From: Chitinophagaceae bacterium UBA2791
Lineage (GTDB): Bacteria > Bacteroidota > Bacteroidia > Chitinophagales > Chitinophagaceae
Reading direction: 5' to 3'
Assembly (NCBI GenBank): GCA_002352105.1
Contig: DEHV01000047.1
Location: forward strand, 28,050 to 92,049
Length of the DNA: 64,000 nucleotides
Shown piece after piece: positions 45,048 to 53,562 of this stretch (the stretch's first letter is position 1; every line of letters begins with the position of its first letter). The position numbers and the translations under genes were made by a program. The notes under the pieces were generated by a model. It was not told the origin of the DNA. It saw only the letters and a program-made list of their open reading frames with translations, and ran no database searches.

Positions 45048-45767
45048 TTACCACCCCATTGCCAATACGTCGGCGATATGTAGGGTTTTCATCGGCATGT
45101 TTTTATGTTGAATGCATCCGTCCAGGTGCATCAGGCAGGAAAGGTCTGTGGAAATAATGTATTCGGCCCCGGTTGCTTCTGCGTTAGTTATCTTCTGGTC
45201 GCCCATCGCCACGGAAATGGGTTCGAATTTTACCGCGAAACTTCCGCCGAAGCCGCAGCAGGTTTCCACATCGTTCATTTCCACCAGGCGCAATCCTTTT
45301 ACGCGGGACAATAATTGCCGGGGCTGCGTTTTAATGCCGCAATCGCGCAATCCTGCGCAGGAATCATGGTAAGTGGCGATCGCTTCAAAGGAAGCGCCGA
45401 CATCTTCTACGCGCAAGACATTGATCATAAAGTCGGAAAACTCATAGGCTCTTGCGGCAAGGGCCTTTACCTCGTTGTGAACCGACGAGTTGTCGAATAG
45501 TTTCTGGTAGTGGCTCCGGATAAAGCCTACGCAGGAGGCGCTGGGCGCCACAATATAGTCGGAGCCGCTAAAATCGCGTAGAAATTTAAGGCATACTCCT
45601 TTCGACTCGTTGCTGAACCCTGCATTGTACGCAGGCTGTCCGCAACAGGTTTGTTCCGTATTATAGCTTACTTCGCAACCCGCTTTCTCCAGCACCTTGA
45701 TCATGTTAAAGGCGGTGGAGGGATAAAGCTGATCTACGAAACAGGGTATAAACAATTGCGCTGTCAT
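45048..45767 (-). CDS. lutA: LutA/LldE-type (Fe-S)-binding oxidoreductase subunit
   Basis: 239 residues with two CCG cysteine-rich motifs (TCCGQPAYNAGF and TCCGFGGSF), each with further Cys residues, as in the LutA subunit of the LutABC L-lactate utilisation complex. It would carry electrons from lactate oxidation. The lutB and lutC genes are not next to it here. It overlaps the ribH stop by four bases. The gene symbol follows the family; the substrate is inferred. Confidence 0.82.
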   Translation of the reverse strand: MTAQLFIPCFVDQLYPSTAFNMIKVLEKAGCEVSYNTEQTCCGQPAYNAGFSNESKGVCLKFLRDFSGSDYIVAPSASCVGFIRSHYQKLFDNSSVHNEVKALAARAYEFSDFMINVLRVEDVGASFEAIATYHDSCAGLRDCGIKTQPRQLLSRVKGLRLVEMNDVETCCGFGGSFAVKFEPISVAMGDQKITNAEATGAEYIISTDLSCLMHLDGCIQHKNMPMKTLHIADVLAMGW

Positions 45768-46264
45768 GTTGTAAAAGACCTTACCAGGGAGATCATTTTT
45801 AATGAAGTAATAGCCGCTTCCTTTCCTTTATGGCCGTGCGCGCCGCCTATCCGTTCCATGGCCTGCTGATGGTTATCGACCGTTAATACGCCGAAAATAA
45901 CAGGTACGGGCAGGGCAAGGTTCAACTGGGTAATGCCGTCTGTTACGGATCGGCATACATAATCAAAATGAGGGGTGTCTCCCCGCAATACGCACCCCAG
46001 GGCGATAAAGGAAAGCGGTTTGTCGTCTTTGTACTTATGCAGGTCCCAGTATTTTTTTATGGCAAAAGGGATCTCCACCGCGCCAGGGACGGTAATGGTA
46101 ATGATATTCGAGACCTTGTTTTCTTTCAATGTTTCCCGGCATCCCCTTTCCAATTCGTCCACGATATTGTTGTTCCACTCGGTCTTCACTATAATGATAC
46201 AGGCATTCTGTATGAGAATGCCTGTGCCTGTTTTAAGTAGCGCGCTATTGATTACGTCAGCCAT
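45764..46264 (-). CDS. ribH: 6,7-dimethyl-8-ribityllumazine synthase
   Basis: 166 residues. Condenses 5-amino-6-ribitylaminouracil with 3,4-dihydroxy-2-butanone 4-phosphate, the penultimate step of riboflavin synthesis. The signature elements are PGAVEIPFAI, ALGCVLRGDTPHFDYV with the catalytic His, and PVIFGVLTVDNHQQAMER. It follows the TPR gene by 9 bases and overlaps lutA by four, in a minus-strand operon TPR-ribH-lutA-(EVE). Confidence 0.95.
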   Translation of the reverse strand: MADVINSALLKTGTGILIQNACIIIVKTEWNNNIVDELERGCRETLKENKVSNIITITVPGAVEIPFAIKKYWDLHKYKDDKPLSFIALGCVLRGDTPHFDYVCRSVTDGITQLNLALPVPVIFGVLTVDNHQQAMERIGGAHGHKGKEAAITSLKMISLVRSFTT

Positions 46265-46273
46265 ATCTTGCCG

Positions 46274-46960
46274 TTATTTTAATTGTCCCAGCCTGGCGAG
46301 GTATTTTTCTACTTCGGCTCCTCTTTCGCTGGAGGGATATTTGTTCCTGATCAGGGTGTACATGGCTATCGCATCCTGGTTGGAACCAAGATCTTCGTAC
46401 AAAAGGCCTGCGCGAAAAAGATATTCGGGGGAGTTAAAATCGTCCTCGTCAAAGCTGGTGCCGGCTTTTTTATAGGTTTCGGCAGCTTCTTTTTTCTTGC
46501 CGGACTCTGCCAGCGCATCGGCCAGCAAGCCGGTAGCGCGCACCTTGATCAGCGGGTCGTCGGTGGAAAATTCTTTCAGGAATTTAAGGGCGTTATTAAA
46601 ATCGCCAAGATTCATATAGCAGGAAGCGGCATAAAATTTAGCCAGGTTTCCGGCCTTGGTGCCATCGTACCGGGAAATGATCTTTAACAATCCCTGGTTG
46701 GCGCCGTCGCCGTTAAGGGCCAGGCTGGAAGAATCCATGCGAAAGTATTGTTCTGCTTTCCAGAGGGCTGCGGCAGCTTTTTCTTCTTTCGGCGCCTGGA
46801 CATAAAACTGGTAGATAAAATAGCCGGCTATCAGCAATACTACTGCCGAAGCGCCGTAAATGAGTTTTTTGCCATTCCTTTCCCAGAATGGCAATCTCAG
46901 GCTGTTATGCGATACTACTTCGGGTTTATCGGTTTCCTTATGTTTGCCTTCGTTAGCCAT
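46274..46960 (-). CDS. Membrane-anchored TPR protein (YfgM-like)
   Basis: 228 residues. A short cytosolic N-terminus (NEGKHKETDKPE) is followed by one transmembrane helix at about 32-52 (KLIYGASAVVLLIAGYFIY). The periplasmic part is TPR-like (LAKFYAASCYMNLGDFNNAL, EYLFRAGLLYEDLGSNQDAIAMY). This matches the YfgM/tetratricopeptide family linked to the secretion machinery and outer-membrane quality control. It leads the ribH operon, 9 bases before it. Confidence 0.82.
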   Translation of the reverse strand: MANEGKHKETDKPEVVSHNSLRLPFWERNGKKLIYGASAVVLLIAGYFIYQFYVQAPKEEKAAAALWKAEQYFRMDSSSLALNGDGANQGLLKIISRYDGTKAGNLAKFYAASCYMNLGDFNNALKFLKEFSTDDPLIKVRATGLLADALAESGKKKEAAETYKKAGTSFDEDDFNSPEYLFRAGLLYEDLGSNQDAIAMYTLIRNKYPSSERGAEVEKYLARLGQLK

Positions 46961-47026
46961 GTACAGTGTTAGATTAAAGAGGTTATTTATTTGATGATTG
47001 ATGAAATTACGCGCTGAAGGCGCCGG

Positions 47027-48022
47027 TTAATCGACGATGAACGGATAATCTGGCTGTTGTACAATATCTTTTAACACTTCGTCGTCGGTTGGCCAGGGAG
47101 ATTCCTCCGCGAACTTTACCGAGGCGGCGACGGTTTCGCTGACGCGCTTATCGATTTCGTCTATTTCTTTTTGCGTGGCAAATTTATTGTCAAGTATGGT
47201 TTTCAGGGTCTGTTGAAGAGGATCCCTTTGCTTGTACTCCTCAACTTCCTCCTTTGTGCGGTATTTCTGCGGATCGGAAATAGAATGGCCTTTATACCGG
47301 TAGGTTTTGATCTCCAGTAAGGTGGGGCCCCCGCCTTCCCGGGCTCTTTTTACCGCGCGGGCAACCGCGTCATGAACGGCCTCGGGTTTCATCCCGTCGA
47401 CAGAATCGCCCGGCATTTCATACGCGTCGGCCAGTTTGTAGATATCCACCACATTGCTGGTGCGCTCAACCGAAGTGCCCATTGCATAGTTGTTGTTTTC
47501 GCAGATAAATACCACGGGCAGCGTCCAGGTCATGGCGATATTGAATACTTCATGCAGGATGCCCTGGCGGGCGGCGCCATCGCCGAAAAAGGTAAGCGAA
47601 ACATTGTCTGTTCCCTTGTATTTTTCCGCGAAAGCCAGTCCGGCCCCCGTGCCAATCTGGGCGCCCACAATACCATGGCCGCCATAGAACGCAACGTTTT
47701 TTCCAAAGAAGTGCATGCTTCCTCCCTTCCCCTTGCTGCAGCCGGTGGCTTTTCCATACAGTTCGGCCATACAGCTATCGGCAGACACGCCTTTGGCAAG
47801 CGCCAGCCCATGATCGCGATAGGCGGTAATGAACGGATCTTCCGGACGCGTAGCCGTCATACAACCGGCGGCAATAGCTTCCTGACCTACATAGGCGTGA
47901 AAAAATCCGCGGATCTTTCCTTCCATTTTATATTTTTCTTCCGCCGTCAATTCGAATTGGCGGATAAGCTGCATGAGCTCGTACCAGTATAGGTAGGTTT
48001 CTTTTGAGAATTTGGTTGCCAC
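47027..48022 (-). CDS. pdhA: Pyruvate dehydrogenase E1 component, alpha subunit
   Basis: 331 residues from a GTG at 48022 (MATKFSKETYLYWY). The frame is open to a TTG at 48043, but a -7 box TATCTTTG overlaps there (48048-48041), so the GTG is preferred. The TPP-binding domain shows GDGAARQG and the paired NN of CENNNYAM. This subunit decarboxylates pyruvate with E1-beta and E2, linking glycolysis to acetyl-CoA. The beta subunit gene is not in the window. It diverges from recF. Confidence 0.92.
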   Translation of the reverse strand: MATKFSKETYLYWYELMQLIRQFELTAEEKYKMEGKIRGFFHAYVGQEAIAAGCMTATRPEDPFITAYRDHGLALAKGVSADSCMAELYGKATGCSKGKGGSMHFFGKNVAFYGGHGIVGAQIGTGAGLAFAEKYKGTDNVSLTFFGDGAARQGILHEVFNIAMTWTLPVVFICENNNYAMGTSVERTSNVVDIYKLADAYEMPGDSVDGMKPEAVHDAVARAVKRAREGGGPTLLEIKTYRYKGHSISDPQKYRTKEEVEEYKQRDPLQQTLKTILDNKFATQKEIDEIDKRVSETVAASVKFAEESPWPTDDEVLKDIVQQPDYPFIVD

Positions 48023-48040
48023 TTTACGAAATTTGAGCCG

Positions 48041-48048
48041 CAAAGATA
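48041..48048 (-). promoter_or_regulatory. Likely pdhA -7 promoter box
   Basis: TATCTTTG on the minus strand fits TAnnTTTG. With a start 7-8 bases downstream, the leader before the GTG at 48022 would be about a dozen bases. No clear -33 TTTG is visible. Confidence 0.4.
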
Positions 48049-48106
48049 AGGGTAAGAACGCATATCTTATAATGCCTTCGCTTATCTTGCAGCTTATCTT
48101 AATAAA

Positions 48107-49189
48107 TTGTTACAACTCAACTCAATATCGCTGGTTCATTTTAAGAACTACAGGCAGCAGTTTTTCAGTTTTTCCGAGAGAATAACCGGTATTTGCGGCC
48201 CTAATGGCATTGGTAAGACAAATCTGCTTGATGCCATCCATTATCTCTGCTTTACCAAGAGTTATTTTGGCCGCTCCGATAGTCAGCATGTTCATTCGGG
48301 AATGTCGGGTTTTCGCATAGAAGGCGATTTCACCCTCGACGGCCGGGCGATGAAAGCCGTTTGTATCGTAAGGGAAACCGGGCGGAAAGAATTTTTATTG
48401 GATGATGCGCCCTATGAGCGATTTGCCGATCATATCGGCAAATTTCCCTGCGTGATCGTTGCTCCCGATGATATCCAGGTCATTACCGGCGGCAGCGAGG
48501 AACGCCGTCGTTTTATTGACGCCCTGCTATGCCAGGCAGACCCGGAATACCTGCGGCGGCTGATGAACTACAATAAGATATTGCAGCAGCGCAACGGCTT
48601 CCTGAGATCGATGGCGGATCGCCGGATATCCGATACGCAGCTGCTGGATGTATACGATCAGCAGCTTGCCGGCGACGGGACCTTTATCTACGCTAGGCGA
48701 AAGGCATTTTTAGCCGATTGCATCCGGAAAGTGAGATCGTTCTACCAGCAGATCTCGGGCGGGGACGGACCGCTGGAACTGCATTATGAGAGTCAGCTGG
48801 CGCAGGAGCCATTTGAGTTGTTGTTACGGCAATACAGGGAGAAGGATATCTATCTTCAGCGCACGGGCGCCGGCATCCATAAAGACGAGCTCCTCATTAC
48901 GCTGAAGCAGCAGCCCTTCAGAAATATCGCTTCACAGGGGCAGCGGAAAAGCCTGCTGTTCGCGTTAAAGCTTGCCGAATTCACCATCCTGAAAGAAAAT
49001 AAACAATTTGCTCCCCTCCTGCTGCTGGACGATGTTTTTGAGAAGCTGGATGAGCAGCGCATGCATAATTTGTTGGATTGGGTGTGCGTACAGAACGAGG
49101 GGCAGCTCTTTATCACCGATACCCACGCCGGACGCATGGATGATCACCTGAAACAGCTCGGGCTGCCTTACCAGCTCTTACCATTGTAA
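48107..49189 (+). CDS. recF: DNA replication and repair protein RecF
   Basis: 360 residues, TTG start. An SMC-like ABC ATPase that loads RecA at gaps. The Walker A GPNGIGKT is at about residues 31-38, the ABC signature region SQGQRKSLLFALKLAEF near 285-301, and Walker B LLLLDDVFEKLD near 306-317. The N-terminal strand LNSISLVHFKNYR is typical. It diverges from pdhA, and a small DUF721 gene follows. Confidence 0.95.
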   Translation: MLQLNSISLVHFKNYRQQFFSFSERITGICGPNGIGKTNLLDAIHYLCFTKSYFGRSDSQHVHSGMSGFRIEGDFTLDGRAMKAVCIVRETGRKEFLLDDAPYERFADHIGKFPCVIVAPDDIQVITGGSEERRRFIDALLCQADPEYLRRLMNYNKILQQRNGFLRSMADRRISDTQLLDVYDQQLAGDGTFIYARRKAFLADCIRKVRSFYQQISGGDGPLELHYESQLAQEPFELLLRQYREKDIYLQRTGAGIHKDELLITLKQQPFRNIASQGQRKSLLFALKLAEFTILKENKQFAPLLLLDDVFEKLDEQRMHNLLDWVCVQNEGQLFITDTHAGRMDDHLKQLGLPYQLLPL

Positions 49190-49190
49190 T

Positions 49191-49224
49191 TGATCCGCTA
49201 CCGGCCCCTCGCTGGGGCGGATCA
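49191..49224 (+). repeat. Hairpin after recF
   Basis: TGATCCGC (49191-49198) pairs with GCGGATCA (49217-49224); an inner GCCCC/GGGGC stem extends it. It starts two bases after the recF stop. It has no T-run, so a terminator role is uncertain. Confidence 0.4.
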
Positions 49225-49344
49225 GGCCGGCATGGATCGGCCCTTCCCTGTTTGTCTTTATCCCGGTCGCTCCCCTGCCGCGATCGTGTATGTCGCGACT
49301 TTCCGGAATTCAGATTATTCCCTTAAACTGCCTACCTTCGGCCT

Positions 49345-49626
49345 ATGGCAGAATATTCCCTTGGCGACGCCTTGCAACAGTTTCTTAAACAGAGCCGGCT
49401 GAAGGTCCCGATGCAGGCTTTACAGATCCAGGATATATGGGAGAACATCATGGGGAAAACCGTTGCCCGCTACACGGAAAAAATAGATATCCAGGGGCAG
49501 ACCTTGCAGATCACCACTCATGTGGCGCCGCTTAAGCAGGAACTGCTTTACCAGAAAGAAAAAATCATTCAACGCGTGAATGAAGCGCTGGGAGAAAAGC
49601 TGATCAACGAGGTGCGGATCGTTTAA
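49345..49626 (+). CDS. DUF721 (DciA-like) protein
   Basis: 93 residues. Matches the small DUF721 family related to the DciA N-terminal domain: YSLGDALQQFLKQSRL, then IWENIMGKTVARYTEKIDI and strands LQITTHVAPLKQELLY. DciA is a replicative-helicase loading factor in many bacteria without DnaC; whether this one does that is inferred. It lies about 155 bases after recF on the same strand, a common neighbourhood. Confidence 0.85.
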   Translation: MAEYSLGDALQQFLKQSRLKVPMQALQIQDIWENIMGKTVARYTEKIDIQGQTLQITTHVAPLKQELLYQKEKIIQRVNEALGEKLINEVRIV

Positions 49627-49733
49627 TGGGGATGAAAACCCTTATTCCCGGGGCTTCCGCCGAAGGCATCGGCGACAAGATCCCGGAAGCGGTTTAGCTA
49701 AAATAAGGCGTGGCGATCTTTCAAAGAGGGGGA

Positions 49734-50642
49734 TTAAAACTTGTACCCGATCCCTGCGACATCGCTTCTGAACTTTTCCATTCCCTTCCGGTCCTGCAGC
49801 GTAACAAAACATGTTTTAAGGTCTTTTCCGCCAAATACGATATTGCTTACGCCTTTTCCCGTAAGGCTTACCTCCTGCACCTGCTTGCCTGCGGGGTTAA
49901 AAATGGCCACTGTGCCCTTGCCGTGACGGCATACATACAGGTTTCCCTTGCTGTCGCATTTCATGCCGTCCATGCCAAAATCTTCGAAGAGCGCAAAAAT
50001 ACGCTGACCGCTGATATTGCCCTGGGCGTCTACGTCAAACGCCCATATCCGGCGCTGTACGCTTTCATTGACATATAGTATTTTTTCATCCGGGCTGAGA
50101 CAGATGCCATTGGTCGTGCCCATGTTTTCTTTTAACAGGACCGCTTTCCTATCGAGGCCAATCCTCCATAAATTTCCGGTTTGATTTTTCCAGTCGGGGT
50201 CAGAGGCGAATATGATCCCCGAGCGGGCAATACAAAGATCATTGGGCTGGTTGAACCTGGGATCGTGGCAGTAAGCGCTGATCTCTTTGGTGGCCATGTT
50301 TACCTCGAGGATATTATGCCCCGTAAAGTCTGCTATCAGCATATTGCCCTGCGCATTAAACTGGATGGCGTTGCCAATGCTTTTACCGGGGAGCTCAACA
50401 AAAAGTTCTGCCTTTCCTTCCGCATCGACGACCCCGATGGTTCCATCCCTCTGATAATTCACCACAAATAATCTCCCCTCTTTGTCCACCGCCGGCCCTT
50501 CAATGTTCTTGGAGAAAATATCCATAGCCGTGTAGTCCACCGCGTTAAACAGGGATTTGGCAAACTCCTGGCTCGGGCTGAGCTTGTGATGGCATGCGGC
50601 GAGGCAGATCAAAAATAAACCGGATAACAGTAGCGATTTCAT
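49734..50642 (-). CDS. SMP-30/gluconolactonase-like propeller, lipoprotein
   Basis: 302 residues from the ATG at 50642; an upstream in-frame ATG adds eight residues before the signal. Lipobox LAAC gives an acylated Cys at about residue 17. The body is a six-bladed beta-propeller of the SMP-30/gluconolactonase/LRE family: EGPAVDKEGRLFVVNY, a metal-site Asn in RFNQPNDLCIA and GTTNGICLSPDEKILYV. It is likely a lactonase or ligand-binding protein on the periplasmic or outer face. It is a relative of the propeller at 60147-60983. The substrate is unknown. Confidence 0.82.
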   Translation of the reverse strand: MKSLLLSGLFLICLAACHHKLSPSQEFAKSLFNAVDYTAMDIFSKNIEGPAVDKEGRLFVVNYQRDGTIGVVDAEGKAELFVELPGKSIGNAIQFNAQGNMLIADFTGHNILEVNMATKEISAYCHDPRFNQPNDLCIARSGIIFASDPDWKNQTGNLWRIGLDRKAVLLKENMGTTNGICLSPDEKILYVNESVQRRIWAFDVDAQGNISGQRIFALFEDFGMDGMKCDSKGNLYVCRHGKGTVAIFNPAGKQVQEVSLTGKGVSNIVFGGKDLKTCFVTLQDRKGMEKFRSDVAGIGYKF

Positions 50643-50746
50643 ATTAAACGTATTAACGATTGTCAAAATAGCAGGGAAAGGAAACCGTATTCAGGGAATC
50701 ATTTTCAATATATACAAAATATAACAACTGCGAGCAAATAAACCTG

Positions 50747-51793
50747 TCACTGGATCCGTATCCTGGGGTCTACGATGCCATAAAGCAGATCGGCCAGTAT
50801 ATTGATGACAATAAAAAAGAAGGAAGCGATCAGGGCGGATCCCATCACCACGGGGAAATCGAGGTTTTCCAGCGCGTCTACCGTGATCTTTCCGATGCCC
50901 TTCCATCCAAAGATATACTCCACGAAGAAGGCCCCGGCCAGCAGTTCGGCAAACCATCCGGTAATTGCGGTAATGACCGGGTTCAGCGCATTCCTTAACG
51001 CATGTTTCCGGATCACGGTCATTTGCCCGAGCCCCTTGGCATAGGCGGTGCGTATATAATCCTGGTTCAGCGTGTCCAGCATGGCGCTCCGGGTCAGTTG
51101 CGTGATGATGGCCAGCGGCCGGATGCCCAGGGTGAGCGCGGGAAGGATGAGATTTTTTAATTGCAGTTGCCTTCCTTCAAAGGGATCGGTGTCGAACAGG
51201 CTGCCAGTCATGCTTAACCCGGTGTAGCCGCTCAGGACAAATCCAAATAAATAGGCGATCACGATGCCCATAAAAAACGAAGGCGCCGAGATGCCCAGGA
51301 TGCTGGTAAAGATGGCCGAGGAATCCATCCATGTATTTTTCTTAACGGCTGCGAGCGCGCCTAAGGGAATGCCTATGGTAACGGCAATGCACATGGCCGC
51401 AAACGCCAGCAATAGGGTGCCCGGCAACGCTTCGGTCAATATTTCCCAGACCTCTCTTTTGGATTGATAGGAACGCCGTAGATACGGAAGCTTCAGGGCG
51501 AGCCTGGCATCTCCCCCTATGAAGAGGCCCCGGAGTTGTTTTTGTTCAATATCGACCCTGGAGTGTATGGCTACCGGGGAGACATCGTTCAGGTATAAAA
51601 CAAACTGTTTCCATTTTGGCTGATCCAGATAAAGTTCCTTGCGTATGTTTTGCTGAGTAGCCATGTCGGCGGTCTGCCCCATGACAAGCCGGGTAGGATC
51701 GCCAAATCCCTGGAAAAGAAAAAATACCAGGATCATTATGCCGAGCATAACGAATACGCCGTAAATGATCTTCCTGGTTATATAGTTTATCAA
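50747..51793 (-). CDS. Oligopeptide-type ABC transporter permease (DppB/OppB family), lone
   Basis: 348 residues from a TTG at 51793 (INYITRKIIYG). The frame runs upstream into the previous gene but lacks family similarity there. Six hydrophobic segments and the BPD_transp_1 core are visible, with the EAA-type cytosolic loop near RTAYAKGLGQMTVIRKHALRNA and a C-terminal GIVDPRIRI. It would form half of a peptide or nickel import channel, but no ATPase, second permease or binding protein lies nearby. Confidence 0.82.
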   Translation of the reverse strand: MINYITRKIIYGVFVMLGIMILVFFLFQGFGDPTRLVMGQTADMATQQNIRKELYLDQPKWKQFVLYLNDVSPVAIHSRVDIEQKQLRGLFIGGDARLALKLPYLRRSYQSKREVWEILTEALPGTLLLAFAAMCIAVTIGIPLGALAAVKKNTWMDSSAIFTSILGISAPSFFMGIVIAYLFGFVLSGYTGLSMTGSLFDTDPFEGRQLQLKNLILPALTLGIRPLAIITQLTRSAMLDTLNQDYIRTAYAKGLGQMTVIRKHALRNALNPVITAITGWFAELLAGAFFVEYIFGWKGIGKITVDALENLDFPVVMGSALIASFFFIVINILADLLYGIVDPRIRIQ

Positions 51794-51801
51794 TGCTGAT
51801 C

Positions 51802-52920
51802 TTATTTCATCTGCTGCAGGGCTTTCAGGGCCTGGTCGAGGTCCGGCGCGCTCCATTTGTGAATGATCGTTCCTCCCCTGATCAGGAACAGCGTAGGGTT
51901 ATACCGGGCAGCCGTCTTGATGGCTGTTCCATCGCTCCGCAAAGGCGTAAGCCGGCGAAAGGCTTCGGGGCCGCTATTGAAAGCTTCTTCGATGGTCAGA
52001 TTGGCGACCAGAAATGCCGGAATATTTCGGCTCTCCGCCTGCGTTAGAATCAGGTCCAATGCTGCTGTCCACCTGCCCGCCTTGTATCCGTCCTTTACAA
52101 ACAGAAAAAGCTGGGTACGGTCTTCTGTTAACAGGGCGAGCGTAGTATCGTTGCCTGAAACCGTTTGCAGGATGAAGTCCCGGATCGCCGCCTGCGCATT
52201 GCCTTTTTTGACCACCTTATCCTCTCTCTTGACAAAGGCGTAAGAATCGTCGAAATCATCGGGGAAGTTATCGGCGTTAAAGCTGACAGGTTTTCCGTCT
52301 TTTTCATATGTGAATACGATCACCGTGCTATCGGGAACGGCGCCGGGAGGCGCTTTCATTTTTTCAGGAATATTATTGCCGACCTTATAAGGCAGGCAAT
52401 CCACGATCGGCAAATGGAGCAGCGCATGCCATTGCAGGGCAAAGGAAAATACCGCGGTGAAGAACAGGATCAGTATGGCCCGGCGGGAAGCCAGGAAGGG
52501 TTTTATCTTATCGCGGTAGATGAAGATAAGGGCGATCAGCGCCAGCAGCAGCAGGTCCTTGGCAAAGGACTGGCCCGCCTGCAACGGGATGCAATCGCCA
52601 AAACAACCGCATTCCCTGATCTTGCCGGAGAATAGCGCATAGGCAGTGAGAAAGGTAAAAAATACGATCAGCGCCAGCAGCATCCAGCTGAATATCCTCA
52701 TTTTCCAGCCCAGCAATACCGCTACGCCCGCAATGATCTCAAAGGCGATCATGATGATGGACAGGGCAAGCGTATAGTCGTTCAGGAAATGCCAGCCCCA
52801 GACCTCGAAGAATTCCTGCATTTTATAGCTCAGTCCCAGCGGGTCATTCGCCTTAATAAGGCCGGAGAAAATAAACAATACGCCAACAATAATCCTTGAG
52901 ATGGTGAGTAGTATTTTCAT
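51802..52920 (-). CDS. DoxX/MauE-type membrane protein with thioredoxin-like C-terminus (BT_3928 family)
   Basis: 372 residues. Four transmembrane helices at about 5-140 (LTISRIIVGVLFIFSGLIKAN is typical) form a DoxX/MauE-like bundle with a Cys pair in IRECGCFGDCI. The C-terminal ~180 residues form a thioredoxin-like domain that seems to lack a CxxC, ending in YNPTLFLIRGGTIIHKWSAP. This matches the Bacteroidota BT_3928 type. It may take part in membrane redox or thiol chemistry. It follows the DUF1599 gene by 12 bases, a conserved neighbour in this phylum; the triosephosphate isomerase gene that usually follows is absent. Confidence 0.82.
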   Translation of the reverse strand: MKILLTISRIIVGVLFIFSGLIKANDPLGLSYKMQEFFEVWGWHFLNDYTLALSIIMIAFEIIAGVAVLLGWKMRIFSWMLLALIVFFTFLTAYALFSGKIRECGCFGDCIPLQAGQSFAKDLLLLALIALIFIYRDKIKPFLASRRAILILFFTAVFSFALQWHALLHLPIVDCLPYKVGNNIPEKMKAPPGAVPDSTVIVFTYEKDGKPVSFNADNFPDDFDDSYAFVKREDKVVKKGNAQAAIRDFILQTVSGNDTTLALLTEDRTQLFLFVKDGYKAGRWTAALDLILTQAESRNIPAFLVANLTIEEAFNSGPEAFRRLTPLRSDGTAIKTAARYNPTLFLIRGGTIIHKWSAPDLDQALKALQQMK

Positions 52921-52932
52921 GGATAGCGCTTT

Positions 52933-53490
52933 TTATGGGGATTGCTTTTCAGCGGCATCTTCTCTCATGATCAACGCAAAAACCGCATAGTTAATGATGT
53001 CCTGGTAGTTTGCCTCCATGCCCTCGCTGATCAGCGTTCTTCCGTCGTTGGCCAGGATCTGCCGCATCCGCATGAGCTTCATCAGGATCAGGTCTACAAA
53101 ACTCTCCTGGCTGAGGCGACGCCAGGCTTCGTCGTAGTCGTGGTTTTTAGCCTGCATCAGGGCCTGGGTTTCCATCACTTTGGCGTCATACCATTTCTCT
53201 ACCTGTTCCGCGGGCAGGTCCTCGATCGACCCGGAGGGGTTCGACAGTTGTATCAGCCCGATGATGCAGTAGTTGACTATACCCCTGAATTCATCGGTAA
53301 TATTATCCGCGACGCGTTGGGCGCCTTTTTCCTGGATGGAGCGGATGCGCAGGACCTTGATCAGGATCTGGTCTACTATGGAGATCGGTCTTAATACTCT
53401 CCAGGATGTTCCGTAGTCCTTCGTTTTTTTAATAAATATTTCCTTGCAGGAGGCGATTGCGGCATCGTATTGCTGGAGGGTGTCCGACAT
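52933..53490 (-). CDS. DUF1599-domain protein
   Basis: 185 residues from the ATG at 53490; four residues upstream are an alternative. Two internally repeated halves, each with a KTKDYGTSWRVL / NHDYDEAWRRLS motif followed by LILMKLMRMRQI, define the DUF1599 domain (a helical repeat of unknown role). No export signal is present. It leads the operon with the BT_3928-type gene and diverges from folP, and a -7 box TACCTTTG lies about 50 bases upstream. Confidence 0.88.
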   Translation of the reverse strand: MSDTLQQYDAAIASCKEIFIKKTKDYGTSWRVLRPISIVDQILIKVLRIRSIQEKGAQRVADNITDEFRGIVNYCIIGLIQLSNPSGSIEDLPAEQVEKWYDAKVMETQALMQAKNHDYDEAWRRLSQESFVDLILMKLMRMRQILANDGRTLISEGMEANYQDIINYAVFALIMREDAAEKQSP

Positions 53491-53540
53491 GTGGCGAATC
53501 AATTGTTCAATAGTTAGAATTATTCCGGAATTTTACCGGC

Positions 53541-53548
53541 CAAAGGTA
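53541..53548 (-). promoter_or_regulatory. Likely DUF1599 -7 promoter box
   Basis: TACCTTTG on the minus strand matches TAnnTTTG in the folP/DUF1599 divergent gap. No clear -33 TTTG at the usual distance. Confidence 0.4.
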
Positions 53549-53562
53549 AAGATAACCGCAAA

